Origin: Catenulispora sp. MAP5-51
GTDB lineage: Bacteria > Actinomycetota > Actinomycetes > Streptomycetales > Catenulisporaceae
DNA length: 64,000 nt
Assembly (NCBI RefSeq): GCF_041261205.1
Contig: NZ_JBGCCH010000011.1
Coordinates: 186,001 to 250,000, forward strand
Direction of reading: 5' to 3'
Each line of letters starts with the position of its first letter. Positions within the stretch are counted from its first letter, which is position 1. The position numbers were made by a program, and so were the translations under genes. Below are positions 25,550-33,822 of the stretch, one piece after another. The notes beneath the pieces were generated by a model. That model searched no databases. It had not been told where the DNA came from and saw only the letters and a program-made list of their open reading frames with translations.

Positions 25550-26329
25550 ATGAGCACCGAGCCCGCCGCCGTCCGCGTCGAGAAGAACGGCCCCGTCACC
25601 ACGGTCATCCTGCACCGGCCCGCGGTGCGCAACGCCGTGGATCCGGCGACGGCTGTGGCGTTGCTGGCTGCTTTTCAGGATTTCGACAAGGATCCCGAGG
25701 CGCATGTCGCGGTGTTCTATGGCGACGGGGGGACGTTCTGTGCCGGGTTCGATCTCAAGGCTCTGACCGCTGGGGCGGTGCCGGCCGGGATGCTCGCTTA
25801 TGGTGACGGGCCGATGGGGCCCTCGCGGCTGCGGTTGTCCAAGCCGGTGATCGCGGCGGTCGCCGGGCATGCGGTGGCCGGGGGGTTGGAGCTGGCGCTG
25901 TGGTGTGATCTGCGGGTTGTGGAGGAGAGTGCGGTCTTCGGGGTCTTCTGTCGGCGGTGGGGGGTGCCGCTGGTGGACGGCGGGACGGTGCGGCTGCCGC
26001 GGCTGATCGGCCACAGCCGGGCGATGGACATGATCCTCACCGGGCGTGCGGTGGCTGCCGAGGAGGCCCTGGCCTGGGGGCTGGCCAACCGGGTGGTGCC
26101 TGACGGGACGGTCCGGGACGCCGCCGAGGCGCTGGCCGCCGAGATCGCCGCGTTGCCGCAGCTGTGCCTGCGCGAGGACCGGATGTCAGTCCTGGAGCAG
26201 GAGGGGCTGGAGGAGGAGGCTGCGCTGCGCAACGAGCTGCGGCACGGGCAGGTCTCGCTGGCCGAGTCGGTTTCCGGTGCGCAGCGGTTCGCCGACGGGG
26301 CGGGGCGGCACGGACAAGCGGCGGGCTGA
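25550..26329 (+). CDS. Enoyl-CoA hydratase/isomerase family protein
   Basis: 259-residue crotonase-fold enzyme. The oxyanion-hole strands are visible: GTFCAGFDLKAL and AVAGHAVAGGLELALWCDLR; the usual second catalytic Glu region reads VFCRRWGVPLVDGGTVRLPR. It acts on CoA thioesters by hydration, isomerisation or hydrolysis; the substrate is not determinable. It lies 1.1 kb from paaN but is separated by a terminator and an opposite gene, so it may be independent of that pathway. ATG start, weak ribosome site. Codon use is slightly more T-rich than that of neighbours (GGG, GTG and TGT-rich stretches). Confidence 0.88.
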   Translation: MSTEPAAVRVEKNGPVTTVILHRPAVRNAVDPATAVALLAAFQDFDKDPEAHVAVFYGDGGTFCAGFDLKALTAGAVPAGMLAYGDGPMGPSRLRLSKPVIAAVAGHAVAGGLELALWCDLRVVEESAVFGVFCRRWGVPLVDGGTVRLPRLIGHSRAMDMILTGRAVAAEEALAWGLANRVVPDGTVRDAAEALAAEIAALPQLCLREDRMSVLEQEGLEEEAALRNELRHGQVSLAESVSGAQRFADGAGRHGQAAG

Positions 26330-26383
26330 AGGACTACTCGACCCGGCCGCCCAGCAGCTCAGCCCTCCCCCAGCTCGGGCCAC

Positions 26384-26419
26384 GACTCGGACTCGGACTC
26401 CGACTCCGACTCCGACTCG
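26384..26419. repeat. Hexamer microsatellite (GACTCG/C) x6
   Basis: Six head-to-tail copies: GACTCG, GACTCG, GACTCC three times, GACTCG. It lies between the convergent enoyl-CoA hydratase and acetyltransferase genes and ends 2 bp before the acetyltransferase stop codon. No coding role is evident. Confidence 0.9.
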
Positions 26420-26421
26420 GA

Positions 26422-26949
26422 TTACGGCTCCACCTCCGACAACCGCATAGCCAGCAGCATCCCCGGCCACTCCCCCGTCTCCCCGGCCCGGAACTCCAGC
26501 ACCCGCTTGAACCCGTACCCCTCGTACACCCGCACCAGGTTCCCGTCCTCGCCGGCCCAGCAGTCCACGCGCAGCAGGTCGATGCCGCGCTCGGCCGCCT
26601 CCTGCTTGGCGCGCTCGATCAGGGCTCGGCCGACGCCGTGGCCGGCGTGCTTGCGCGAGGAGATCAGGAAGTTGACGTAGAGCTCGCGTTCCTCGGCCTC
26701 CGGCACGTAGGGCTGGCACTGTTCGGTGATCACCATGATGCCCAGCGGTGTGCCGTCCTCGTCCTCCAGGACGCGCATCCCGCCGGTGTCGGCTCGTTGC
26801 AGGAAGGCCTCCCGCCGCTTGTCCTTGCCGGTCCAGGGCTCGGTGCCCCACTGCTGGGTGTTGCCCCGGGCGTTCATCCACTCCACGGCCTCGTCGCCGA
26901 AGGCCAGGAGGGCCGGGACGTCGTCCCGGCCGCCTACTCGAATCCGCAT
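26422..26949 (-). CDS. GNAT-family N-acetyltransferase
   Basis: 175-residue acetyl-CoA-dependent acetyltransferase. The N-terminal strand (MRIRVGGRDDVPALLAFGDE) and the acetyl-CoA pyrophosphate loop (SSRKHAGHGVGRALIERAKQ) with the following LLRVDCWAG and YGFKRVLEF are classic GNAT elements. The substrate is unknown. ATG start preceded by GGAAGGGATC. Its stop is directly next to the hexamer microsatellite. Confidence 0.88.
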   Translation of the reverse strand: MRIRVGGRDDVPALLAFGDEAVEWMNARGNTQQWGTEPWTGKDKRREAFLQRADTGGMRVLEDEDGTPLGIMVITEQCQPYVPEAEERELYVNFLISSRKHAGHGVGRALIERAKQEAAERGIDLLRVDCWAGEDGNLVRVYEGYGFKRVLEFRAGETGEWPGMLLAMRLSEVEP

Positions 26950-26969
26950 GATCCCTTCCTAGCAAAGAG

Positions 26970-26979
26970 TTCACGTGAA
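26970..26979. promoter_or_regulatory. Palindrome TTCACGTGAA in a divergent promoter
   Basis: A perfect 10 bp palindrome in the 92 bp gap between the GNAT gene (minus) and the secreted protein gene (plus), 20 bp upstream of the GNAT start. Candidate operator; no regulator is assigned. Confidence 0.35.
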
Positions 26980-27041
26980 TGCGCATCAGATGTGACCGCT
27001 GTTCACCGAGCCCTCCGCGAAGGGCTGTACAACTCCGCTCC

Positions 27042-28658
27042 ATGAGAATCTACCTCGCGTCCAAGCGACGCCTCGCGGTCTCGGCGGTCGCGCTGGCCGT
27101 CGGCTCGGCCGTCCTGGTCCCGGCCACCGCCATGGCCGCCGGACGGCACCACGGCGGCCAGCCGACCACCTGGACGCTGTCCGGGCAGGTCGCTCCGGCC
27201 TCGCTCAAGGGCGGACCGTGGACGCTGGGCCAGACCCCGGCCACGTACGGCTCGCCGACCGCCGGATACTGCGACGCCTCCGGGAACGTCACGCGCAACC
27301 CGGGCACCGAGCTGTTCCAGCCGGCCTACTTCCCGAACGTCACCGGCAGCGGCCAGCACCTGACCGGTTTCTTCGACTACCGGCCCAAGGACACCGACGA
27401 GGCGGTCCTGGCGGCCAAGTCCGACGACGGCGGCAAGACCTGGACCTACCAGGGCCAGGCGCTGGAGTCGCAGAAGGGCCAGTGCCCCTCGCCGGACCTG
27501 AACGACGACGGCCAGGGCCACCCGACCGTGCTGCACGTGGGCGGCAAGGACTTCCTGTACACGCTGACCCGCCCGACGGCCGACACCCCCGGCTCGCAGC
27601 TGCTGGTGCACCGCATCGACTCCGACGCGAAGAACCCGCTGGCCAAGCTGCCCGCGGCGCAGGCCGTCGGCACCGGCGCCGCGACCACGCTGACCGCCGC
27701 CGTGACCCTGCCGGCCGCCACCATCCCGGCCGCCGCGACCTCGGCGTTCGAGATCCCGGGCACCGTCCGCGTCCAGACCTCGGCCGGCCTGCAGGACGTC
27801 CGCTGCACCGACTCCACCGCGACCTCGTTCACCGGCTGCACCGGCGGCACGGGTTCGGCGGCGAGCGGCGCGGCTGTTATCACCTACCCGGTGGTGCCGG
27901 CCGGCGCCCAGGCGACCACCGGCCTGGTGTCCCCCGACGGCATCCTGGGCGTGCTGCCCAGCAAGGGAGTCGGCGGCAAGGACGCCGTGACGGTGCTCTA
28001 CGTCGAGAAGCAGCTGAGCTACTTCCAGACCGCCGACCAGGCCAACGCCTGCGCCGTCCCGTTCGCCACGCTGAACCAGATCGGCGAGGGCAAGAACAAG
28101 GCGCCCTACTACGGCAACAACGAGGACCGCTCCACGGTCCGCAGCGCCACCACGACCGACGGCATCCACTTCGTCGACCACGGCCCGGTCAACGGCCTCG
28201 GTGACAACGAGAGCACCAGCGCGACCGCGACCCGGTTCGTCAGCCCCTCGGGCACCGTGGTGAAGAACCCCGACGGCACCCTGGGCCTGTTCTACGCCGC
28301 CGGCAACTGCTACGACGGCGACAGCGACGGCTTCCACTACATCGGCTACGCCACCAGCAAGGACGGCGTGAACTGGACGATCGTCGACGGCTTCACCAAC
28401 CCGCTGCTGGCGGTGGACACCACCTTCCCGCAGACGACGTCCGCGCTGTACTACAGCGGCCGCATCTACGGCCCGCAGGTCGTCCTGGGCCATGACGGCA
28501 AGACCGCGACCATGGTCTTCGCCGGCTACCGCACCCCCAAGCCGCTGCCCAAGCCCGGCACGGCGCTGGGCACGAACCCGAGCGCGCTGTACACCGTCGG
28601 TGCCGACGACCTGGCCAGCTACCGCAGTATCCTGACGGTCACGCTGACGACCAAGTAA
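27042..28658 (+). CDS. Secreted beta-propeller-like protein (sialidase/glycosidase-like)
   Basis: 538-residue exported protein. The signal peptide has a Tat-like SKRRLAVSAV start and an AMAAG cleavage region. The mature part has repeated propeller/BNR-like strands (KSDDGGKTWTYQGQ; SATTTDGIHFVDHGP; YATSKDGVNWTIVDG) and acidic turn motifs (DLNDDGQGHP), as in sialidases and five-bladed glycosyl hydrolases. A low-complexity Ala/Thr segment lies near residues 205-235. Catalytic residues could not be assigned, so it may be a binding protein. ATG 27042 chosen for the signal peptide. Two hairpins follow the stop. Confidence 0.75.
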   Translation: MRIYLASKRRLAVSAVALAVGSAVLVPATAMAAGRHHGGQPTTWTLSGQVAPASLKGGPWTLGQTPATYGSPTAGYCDASGNVTRNPGTELFQPAYFPNVTGSGQHLTGFFDYRPKDTDEAVLAAKSDDGGKTWTYQGQALESQKGQCPSPDLNDDGQGHPTVLHVGGKDFLYTLTRPTADTPGSQLLVHRIDSDAKNPLAKLPAAQAVGTGAATTLTAAVTLPAATIPAAATSAFEIPGTVRVQTSAGLQDVRCTDSTATSFTGCTGGTGSAASGAAVITYPVVPAGAQATTGLVSPDGILGVLPSKGVGGKDAVTVLYVEKQLSYFQTADQANACAVPFATLNQIGEGKNKAPYYGNNEDRSTVRSATTTDGIHFVDHGPVNGLGDNESTSATATRFVSPSGTVVKNPDGTLGLFYAAGNCYDGDSDGFHYIGYATSKDGVNWTIVDGFTNPLLAVDTTFPQTTSALYYSGRIYGPQVVLGHDGKTATMVFAGYRTPKPLPKPGTALGTNPSALYTVGADDLASYRSILTVTLTTK

Positions 28659-28672
28659 GGCCTCTGGCTCGC

Positions 28673-28690
28673 GAATAAGACCACTTATTC
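28673..28690. terminator. AT-rich hairpin after the secreted-protein gene
   Basis: GAATAAG-ACCA-CTTATTC: 7 bp perfect arms with a 4-base loop, followed by AAAAA. It stands just before a much stronger GC-rich hairpin, so the two form a tandem stop. Confidence 0.6.
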
Positions 28691-28695
28691 AAAAA

Positions 28696-28727
28696 GGCGC
28701 GGCCCGGGAACATTCCCGGGCCGCGCC
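28696..28727 (+). terminator. Strong GC-rich hairpin terminator
   Basis: Fifteen-base arms (GGCGCGGCCCGGGAA and its exact complement) separated by CA. It begins 37 bp after the secreted-protein stop and ends 15 bp before the P450 start codon, so P450 transcription must begin within or very near it, or read through. Confidence 0.9.
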
Positions 28728-28742
28728 GCCGTTCTGCCGGAC

Positions 28743-29963
28743 ATGGAGCCGTTGGAAATCATGGGGGCGCTGCTCACCGCCGAAGGCCGTGACAACCCCT
28801 ATCCGCTCTACGACCAAGCACACCGGCTCGGCTCGGTCATCGACGCGGCGGACGGCTTCGTGATGGTGCCGGCCTACGACCAGTGCGACCAGGTCCTGCG
28901 CGACGCCTCGTTCGGGGTCTGGGACGTCGAGTGGCGCGGCCGGGTCTGGGACGACGAGCAGCAGCGCCGGCCCTCGCTGCGCAGCATGGAGCGCTCCGTC
29001 ATCTACTCCAACGCCCCCGACCACGGCCGTATGCGTTCCCTGATCTCCTCGGTGTTCACCCCGCGCCGGGTCGCGGCGCTGGAACCGGCGATCGAGCAGG
29101 CCGTCGAGGCGCTGCTGGACCGGCTGGCCGAGGCCGGGGCGGACGGCACCGCCGTGGACCTCATGGACGACTTCGCCTATCAGCTCCCCGTATCAGTGAT
29201 CTGCGACCTGCTCGGCATCCCGGCGACCGACCGCGAGACGTTCCGGGAGCTGGCCACCGAACTGGCCGCGGTCCTGGACCTGGTCGAGGACCTGAGCCGG
29301 CTGGACGGGGCCGACGCGGCCTGGATGGAGCTGGAGCTGTACTTCGGCGGGCTGCTCGCCGAGCGCCGCGCGCGCCCGCAGGACGATCTCGTCAGCGCCC
29401 TGATAGCGGTCTGCGACGCCGGCGGCTCCCGGCTCTCCGGCGCCGAGCTGTTGTGCAACCTGACGCTGCTGCTCATCGCCGGCTTCGAGACCACGGCGAA
29501 CCTGTTCGGCAACGGCGTGCGGCTGCTGTTCGAGCATCCCGAGGTCGACGCGGGTCTGCGGCGCGGGGACCTGCGCTACACCCGCTTCGCCGAGGAGGTG
29601 CTGCGCTACGACTCGCCGGTGCAGATGACGACGCGCATCGCGCTGACCGACGGCCTGACGGTCGGCGACGTCCCGGTCGCGGCGGGCGCGGAGGTCGCGC
29701 TGATGATCGGCGCGGCGAACCGCGACGCCCGGCGCTACGAGGACCCCGAGCGCTTCGACCCCACCCGCACCGAGATCGGCCCGCTGAGCTTCGGGGCCGG
29801 ACCGCACTTCTGCGTGGGTTCGGTGCTGGCCCGGACCGAGGCGGCGATCGGATTCCCGCGGCTGCTGGAACGCTTCCCGGCGCTGGCCCCGGCCGGCGAG
29901 CCGACCCGGAACGAGCGTTTTATCCTTCGCGGGTACCAACATCTGCCTGTTACCGTGAGCTGA
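28743..29963 (+). CDS. Cytochrome P450
   Basis: 406-residue soluble bacterial P450. All core motifs are present: I-helix oxygen-binding IAGFETTAN, the K-helix ExxR in EEVLRYDSP, and the haem loop FGAGPHFCVGSVLAR with the proximal Cys. The length is normal. It should hydroxylate a small hydrophobic molecule using external ferredoxin partners; none are encoded next to it. The ATG at 28743 lacks a ribosome site and sits 15 bp after a terminator hairpin; the ATG at 28761 is an alternative start. The next gene begins 23 bp downstream and may be cotranscribed. Confidence 0.92.
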   Translation: MEPLEIMGALLTAEGRDNPYPLYDQAHRLGSVIDAADGFVMVPAYDQCDQVLRDASFGVWDVEWRGRVWDDEQQRRPSLRSMERSVIYSNAPDHGRMRSLISSVFTPRRVAALEPAIEQAVEALLDRLAEAGADGTAVDLMDDFAYQLPVSVICDLLGIPATDRETFRELATELAAVLDLVEDLSRLDGADAAWMELELYFGGLLAERRARPQDDLVSALIAVCDAGGSRLSGAELLCNLTLLLIAGFETTANLFGNGVRLLFEHPEVDAGLRRGDLRYTRFAEEVLRYDSPVQMTTRIALTDGLTVGDVPVAAGAEVALMIGAANRDARRYEDPERFDPTRTEIGPLSFGAGPHFCVGSVLARTEAAIGFPRLLERFPALAPAGEPTRNERFILRGYQHLPVTVS

Positions 29964-29986
29964 TTTTTCTGCTCCCGGGGGATGCC

Positions 29987-30715
29987 ATGACACACGCTGA
30001 AAACACGGTCGCCGACGACGTCCGGCCGGACTTCGACGCCTTCGAACCCGGCACCGTGCTGCTGTCCGGCATCGTGGGCTCCACCGCCTACGGCCTGTCC
30101 GGCCCGGACTCGGACGTGGACCGCCTCGGCATGTTCGCGGCTCCCACACTGAGCCTGCTGGGGCTGCACACCCCGCGCGACAGCCACGTCACCACGCACC
30201 CGGACGTGACCTTCCACGAGGCCGCCAAGCTCGCCCGCCTGGTCCTGGGCGGCAACCCGACGGCCTCGGAACTGCTGTGGCTCCCCGACGACCTGTACGA
30301 GCGCCGCACGCCCCTGGGCGACGAGGCGATCGGCCTGCGCACGGCGTTCCTGTCCGCGCCGCGCGTCCACGACGCCTACCTCGGCTACGCCACCCAGCAG
30401 TTCCGCAAACTCCTGTCCCGCGACCCCACCTGGACCCACCACAAGATCGCCAAGCACGCCCGCCACCTCATGCGCCTGGTGAACCAGGGCCACGAGCTCT
30501 ACACCACCGGCCACCTCACCATCCGCCTGCCCGACCCCGAGCGCTACCACGCCTTCGGCGAGAGCGTCGCCGCCGACCCGGACGCCGCGCGCCCCTTCAT
30601 GGCCGACGCCGAGGAGCGCTTCGCGACGGCCCGCTCGGTGCTGCCGCGGGAGCCGGCGAGCGCGGCGGCTGAGGACTGGTTGGTGCGGGTGCGGAAGGCT
30701 TTCTGGGCGGGCTGA
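29987..30715 (+). CDS. RlaP-type nucleotidyltransferase domain protein
   Basis: 242-residue protein of the DNA polymerase beta-like nucleotidyltransferase superfamily, RlaP/YcgL type (COG3541). The signature GSTAYGLSGPDSDVDRLGMF contains the GS and DxD metal-binding motif. Later conserved parts include NPTASELLWLPDD and KIAKHARHLMRLVNQGHEL. In some bacteria RlaP sits with RNA ligases in RNA repair; no ligase gene is nearby here, so that role is only a family-level possibility. ATG with GGGGGATGCC upstream. Convergent with the AroE-like gene. Confidence 0.8.
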   Translation: MTHAENTVADDVRPDFDAFEPGTVLLSGIVGSTAYGLSGPDSDVDRLGMFAAPTLSLLGLHTPRDSHVTTHPDVTFHEAAKLARLVLGGNPTASELLWLPDDLYERRTPLGDEAIGLRTAFLSAPRVHDAYLGYATQQFRKLLSRDPTWTHHKIAKHARHLMRLVNQGHELYTTGHLTIRLPDPERYHAFGESVAADPDAARPFMADAEERFATARSVLPREPASAAAEDWLVRVRKAFWAG

Positions 30716-30744
30716 AGGCGCGCCCGTCACCCGTCACCCGCACC

Positions 30745-31605
30745 TCACAGCTCGAGCGCGTCCATGAACTTCTGCGCGAGGCCGGGATCCTCCGGGAGAT
30801 CGAGTGCGGTGGTCAAGGCCGCAGCCCAGCCGTGGCAGAACAGCGACAGTCCGTCGTGGACCCGCAGCCCTCTGGCAGAAGCCTGCGATCGCGCGACCCG
30901 CAGCATGTGCAGATCGCCGCGATAGTTCAGCTCCCACACGACACCGCCCACCGGGAACGAGACCGCATCGGTCACCGGCGAACCGGGCCGGTCCTTGCCC
31001 GACCCGGTCGCGTTGACGATCAACGCCCCCGGCGCCAGAGCCGCGATCTCGGCGTCGAACGGCCCGTCCGCCGCCTCGGCGCTGATCTGCGGGCCATCGA
31101 GGACCGCGCGCAACCCGGCCACAGCCGCCGGCTCCCGATCGACGAACCGCAGCCGACCGGTGTGCCCGCGCCTGAGCAGGTGCTCCCCGAGCGCGATCGC
31201 CGTCCCACCGCTGCCCAGACACAGCAACTCACCACCGCGATCCGGCCAGATCTCCTCGACGACCCGGCCCACCGAGATCGGATCGCGCGCATACCCGCGG
31301 AGCCGCCCGCCGTCGTTCCGGATCGAATTGATCTCCCGGCACTGCCGCGCGAGGGGATCCAGCTCCTCGAAGGCGTCCGCCGCGGCGGCGAACAGCCCCA
31401 CCTTGTGCGACGTGACCACCGCGCCAAGCACCGAGGGCTCGCGCAACCCTTCCAGAACCGCGCGGTAGACCTCCGCCGACGCGCCCACCGGGACATCGAC
31501 CCCTGATACCTCGGCCTCGATCCCCAGCACCCGGGCCCATCGCGGAAAAGCCTGATGAATCAACGAAGCGCCGGTCGAGACGCCGACGAACCTCACCTCG
31601 GCCAT
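30745..31605 (-). CDS. Shikimate dehydrogenase-like (AroE family) protein
   Basis: 286-residue oxidoreductase of the AroE family. The substrate-binding lysine region reads GAVVTSHKVGLF and the paired Asp falls in GYARDPISVG. The NAD(P) motif is LCLGSGGTAIALGE, and NATGSGKDRPGSP is the equivalent of the NATSxGM strand. The substrate pocket departs from the housekeeping enzyme (NVT is VVT; NTDG is ARDP), so it probably acts on another quinate/shikimate-like or amino-substituted substrate. It is followed closely upstream by a methyltransferase gene on the same strand (31 bp gap), suggesting a pair. Confidence 0.78.
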   Translation of the reverse strand: MAEVRFVGVSTGASLIHQAFPRWARVLGIEAEVSGVDVPVGASAEVYRAVLEGLREPSVLGAVVTSHKVGLFAAAADAFEELDPLARQCREINSIRNDGGRLRGYARDPISVGRVVEEIWPDRGGELLCLGSGGTAIALGEHLLRRGHTGRLRFVDREPAAVAGLRAVLDGPQISAEAADGPFDAEIAALAPGALIVNATGSGKDRPGSPVTDAVSFPVGGVVWELNYRGDLHMLRVARSQASARGLRVHDGLSLFCHGWAAALTTALDLPEDPGLAQKFMDALEL

Positions 31606-31636
31606 GCCCCGCCCCTCACCGCAACCGATGCGCCGA

Positions 31637-32395
31637 TCACCGATGCGCCGTCAGAATCGGCTGGTAGTACCCGGAGTCCAGCGGCTCGATCCACTGCACG
31701 TCCCGGAACCCGACCGCCGTCGCGAACTCCGCGAGTTCCGCGCGACCCAGGGCCCAGTACGTCGCGCGGCGGACGCGGATGTCCCACTTGTCGGGGCCGG
31801 TCGGCGCCAGTTGGAAGTGCTCCAGGTCGTACCGTTCGCCGTCGGGGTGCCAGTGCCACAGCTGGAAGGCGATCGCTCGCCCGGCCTCGTGGTCCGACAC
31901 CTGCGGCGAGGTCGTCGTGGGGCGCTTGGCGCGCAGTTCGTCGTAGTCGCGCACGGTCAGCACCAGCAGTCCGCCGGGCCGCAGGACGCGCCGCATCTCG
32001 GCCAGGCCGGCGGTCAGGGCGTCCGGGGTCAGCAGGTGCGGCACCGAGTTGTCGGCGCTCAGGACCGCGTCGAAGACGCCGTCGGCGAAGGGCAGCGCGC
32101 CCATGTCGGCCGCGGCGGTGGGCAGGCTCACGCCGCGCGCCGCCGCCTCCCGCGCGGCCCGGGCCGCGGCGCGCGGGCTGAGGTCGGTGCCGATCATGCT
32201 CGCGCCGCCCAGCCGGGCCAGACCGATGGCCTGGGTCCCGATGCCGCAGGAGCAGTCCAGCACGCGTCCGGCCGAGCGCTTGGTGCCGGCCTCGATCACC
32301 GCCGAGAGCACCGAGGCCTGGTAGTCCATGCTGACGTCCCAGTCCCGGAACATCAGGTGGTAGTCGTCGGCCAGCTCATCGTAGAACGAGCGCAT
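31637..32395 (-). CDS. Class I SAM-dependent methyltransferase
   Basis: 252-residue methyltransferase. SAM-binding motif I is VLDCSCGIGTQAIGLA, motif II acidic end GTDLSPRAA, and motif IV-like VFDAVLSADNSVPHL. The start YDELADDYHLMFRDW is typical of glycine/sarcosine or small-molecule methyltransferases of this type. Cysteines flank motif I, which is unusual but seen in relatives. The substrate is unknown. ATG 32395 has AAGGGG upstream. It lies upstream of, and on the same strand as, the AroE-like gene, so the two may be cotranscribed. Confidence 0.88.
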   Translation of the reverse strand: MRSFYDELADDYHLMFRDWDVSMDYQASVLSAVIEAGTKRSAGRVLDCSCGIGTQAIGLARLGGASMIGTDLSPRAAARAAREAAARGVSLPTAAADMGALPFADGVFDAVLSADNSVPHLLTPDALTAGLAEMRRVLRPGGLLVLTVRDYDELRAKRPTTTSPQVSDHEAGRAIAFQLWHWHPDGERYDLEHFQLAPTGPDKWDIRVRRATYWALGRAELAEFATAVGFRDVQWIEPLDSGYYQPILTAHR

Positions 32396-32427
32396 TTCAG
32401 CCCCTTGGTTGGCGGTTCCCCACAGCC

Positions 32428-33822
32428 TCACACCAAAGGCACCGGATCGTCCAACGCCGCCTCGCTGCGCCACCGCTTCATCTCCGCGGCGGCGGCCCGA
32501 TGCCGCTCGGCCCGGGCCCGCGCGCTCGTCTGCCGGTTCCATTCCTCGGCGTGTTCGGGGTCGACATGTCCGCTATGGGTTGGCCGGACCACGCCGCCGC
32601 GCCCCGACAGCCGTGCCGCGCCCCGCCGCGCGGCCGCGACCGCGTCCGCCTTCTCGTCCCGCATCGCCGCGATCATGGGCTGGGCCGTTCCCTCGGCCAT
32701 CGACGCCCGCACCTCCGGCATCATCCGCTCCAGCGCCCCGGCCCGCGTCAGCTCGACGGCCCACACCACCTCCGGCGCGGAGACCTCGGCCAACCGCACA
32801 TAGGCCCGCAGCCGCATCTCCGGCGTCAAGTGCGGATTGGCCACCCCGACCATCGACCGCACCCACGCGGCCTCTTCAACCGGCGCCGCGTGCACCATCT
32901 CCAGGAACGGCTCCTCCCCGTGCGAGCGCAGCAGGGCCTGCAGTCCGCGGAGCACCTCCTCCGGCTCGTCGCGCACCGCCTGGAACGCCAGCCGCCGCGC
33001 GGTCCCGCCGGCGAACTCATGGATCTGCACCGCGCGGGTGACCTCGGGCTCCGTGTCGTGCTCCCGCGCCAGGCGGGCCAGCACGCTGTCGGGCGTGAAC
33101 GGGTTCTCGGCCAGGCGCATCCGCAGCGCGGTGTCCCCCAGCGACCCGAAGGCGTGCCCCACCAGCTCGCGGCACAGCGGCGCCTGCGAGGCCATGTCCA
33201 GGATCAGCGAAGCCTGCTCCCGCAACGCGCTCAGCTCCGCGGCGGAGGGCTGCTGGTGGATCGTCGCGCCGGAGGCCAGGAACGCGCGCGCGGCCAGCGG
33301 CGGTGCCAGTGCGAGCACGACGTTCGCCGCCCGCCAGCGCTGCCCGGACAGGTCCACGCCGGCCGCCTGCTCCTGCGGCGTGCGCCGCATCCCGCGCGCG
33401 ATGACCCCGCGCCCCGAATCAGGCCTGGCCTTCACCAGGGCCGCCAGGGTGCAGCGCGCGGCGTCCACCTCGCGCACCATCCGGGCCCAGTACTGCGGGC
33501 CGGCGCTGTCCCCGCGCAGGATGGCCCGGGTGACGGCGTCGCCGACGGTCACGATCTCCGGCTCCATCACCAGCGTCACCGCCACCGCGGCCGGCCGCAC
33601 GTGCCGCACGATCTCCGCCGGCCGGATCGTGCCCAGCCGCGCGCCGATCAGGGCCACTTCCCGCAGGTAGCCGAACTCGGCCGCGGGGTTGGGCCGCAGC
33701 CGGAAGGCGGCCACGGCCCGTTCGTAGTCGTCGATCGTGGGGTGCGAGGGCACCGGGGGCACGGGAAGCGGCGGGGGCAGTTGGGATCCCGGGGTGCGTC
33801 CCCGGTCTTCGACACGGTTCAC
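32428..33822 (-). CDS. Helical-repeat (HEAT/LRV-like) protein
   Basis: Function not recognised. 464 residues, Pro-rich start (PPPLPVPPVPSHPTIDDYER) followed by a long run of helices and repeats such as ENPFTPDSVLARLAREHDTE, which have the N-P-x-x-P-x-x-x-L pattern of leucine-rich-repeat-variant units. The stretch EVVWAVELTRAG plus PEVRASMA is shared with the gene at the left edge. The last 90 residues are charged and Arg-rich. GTG start overlaps the stop of the preceding gene (GTGA) and has AAGGGA upstream. Probably a scaffold or binding protein working with the product of 33819-36020. Confidence 0.75.
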   Translation of the reverse strand: MNRVEDRGRTPGSQLPPPLPVPPVPSHPTIDDYERAVAAFRLRPNPAAEFGYLREVALIGARLGTIRPAEIVRHVRPAAVAVTLVMEPEIVTVGDAVTRAILRGDSAGPQYWARMVREVDAARCTLAALVKARPDSGRGVIARGMRRTPQEQAAGVDLSGQRWRAANVVLALAPPLAARAFLASGATIHQQPSAAELSALREQASLILDMASQAPLCRELVGHAFGSLGDTALRMRLAENPFTPDSVLARLAREHDTEPEVTRAVQIHEFAGGTARRLAFQAVRDEPEEVLRGLQALLRSHGEEPFLEMVHAAPVEEAAWVRSMVGVANPHLTPEMRLRAYVRLAEVSAPEVVWAVELTRAGALERMMPEVRASMAEGTAQPMIAAMRDEKADAVAAARRGAARLSGRGGVVRPTHSGHVDPEHAEEWNRQTSARARAERHRAAAAEMKRWRSEAALDDPVPLV

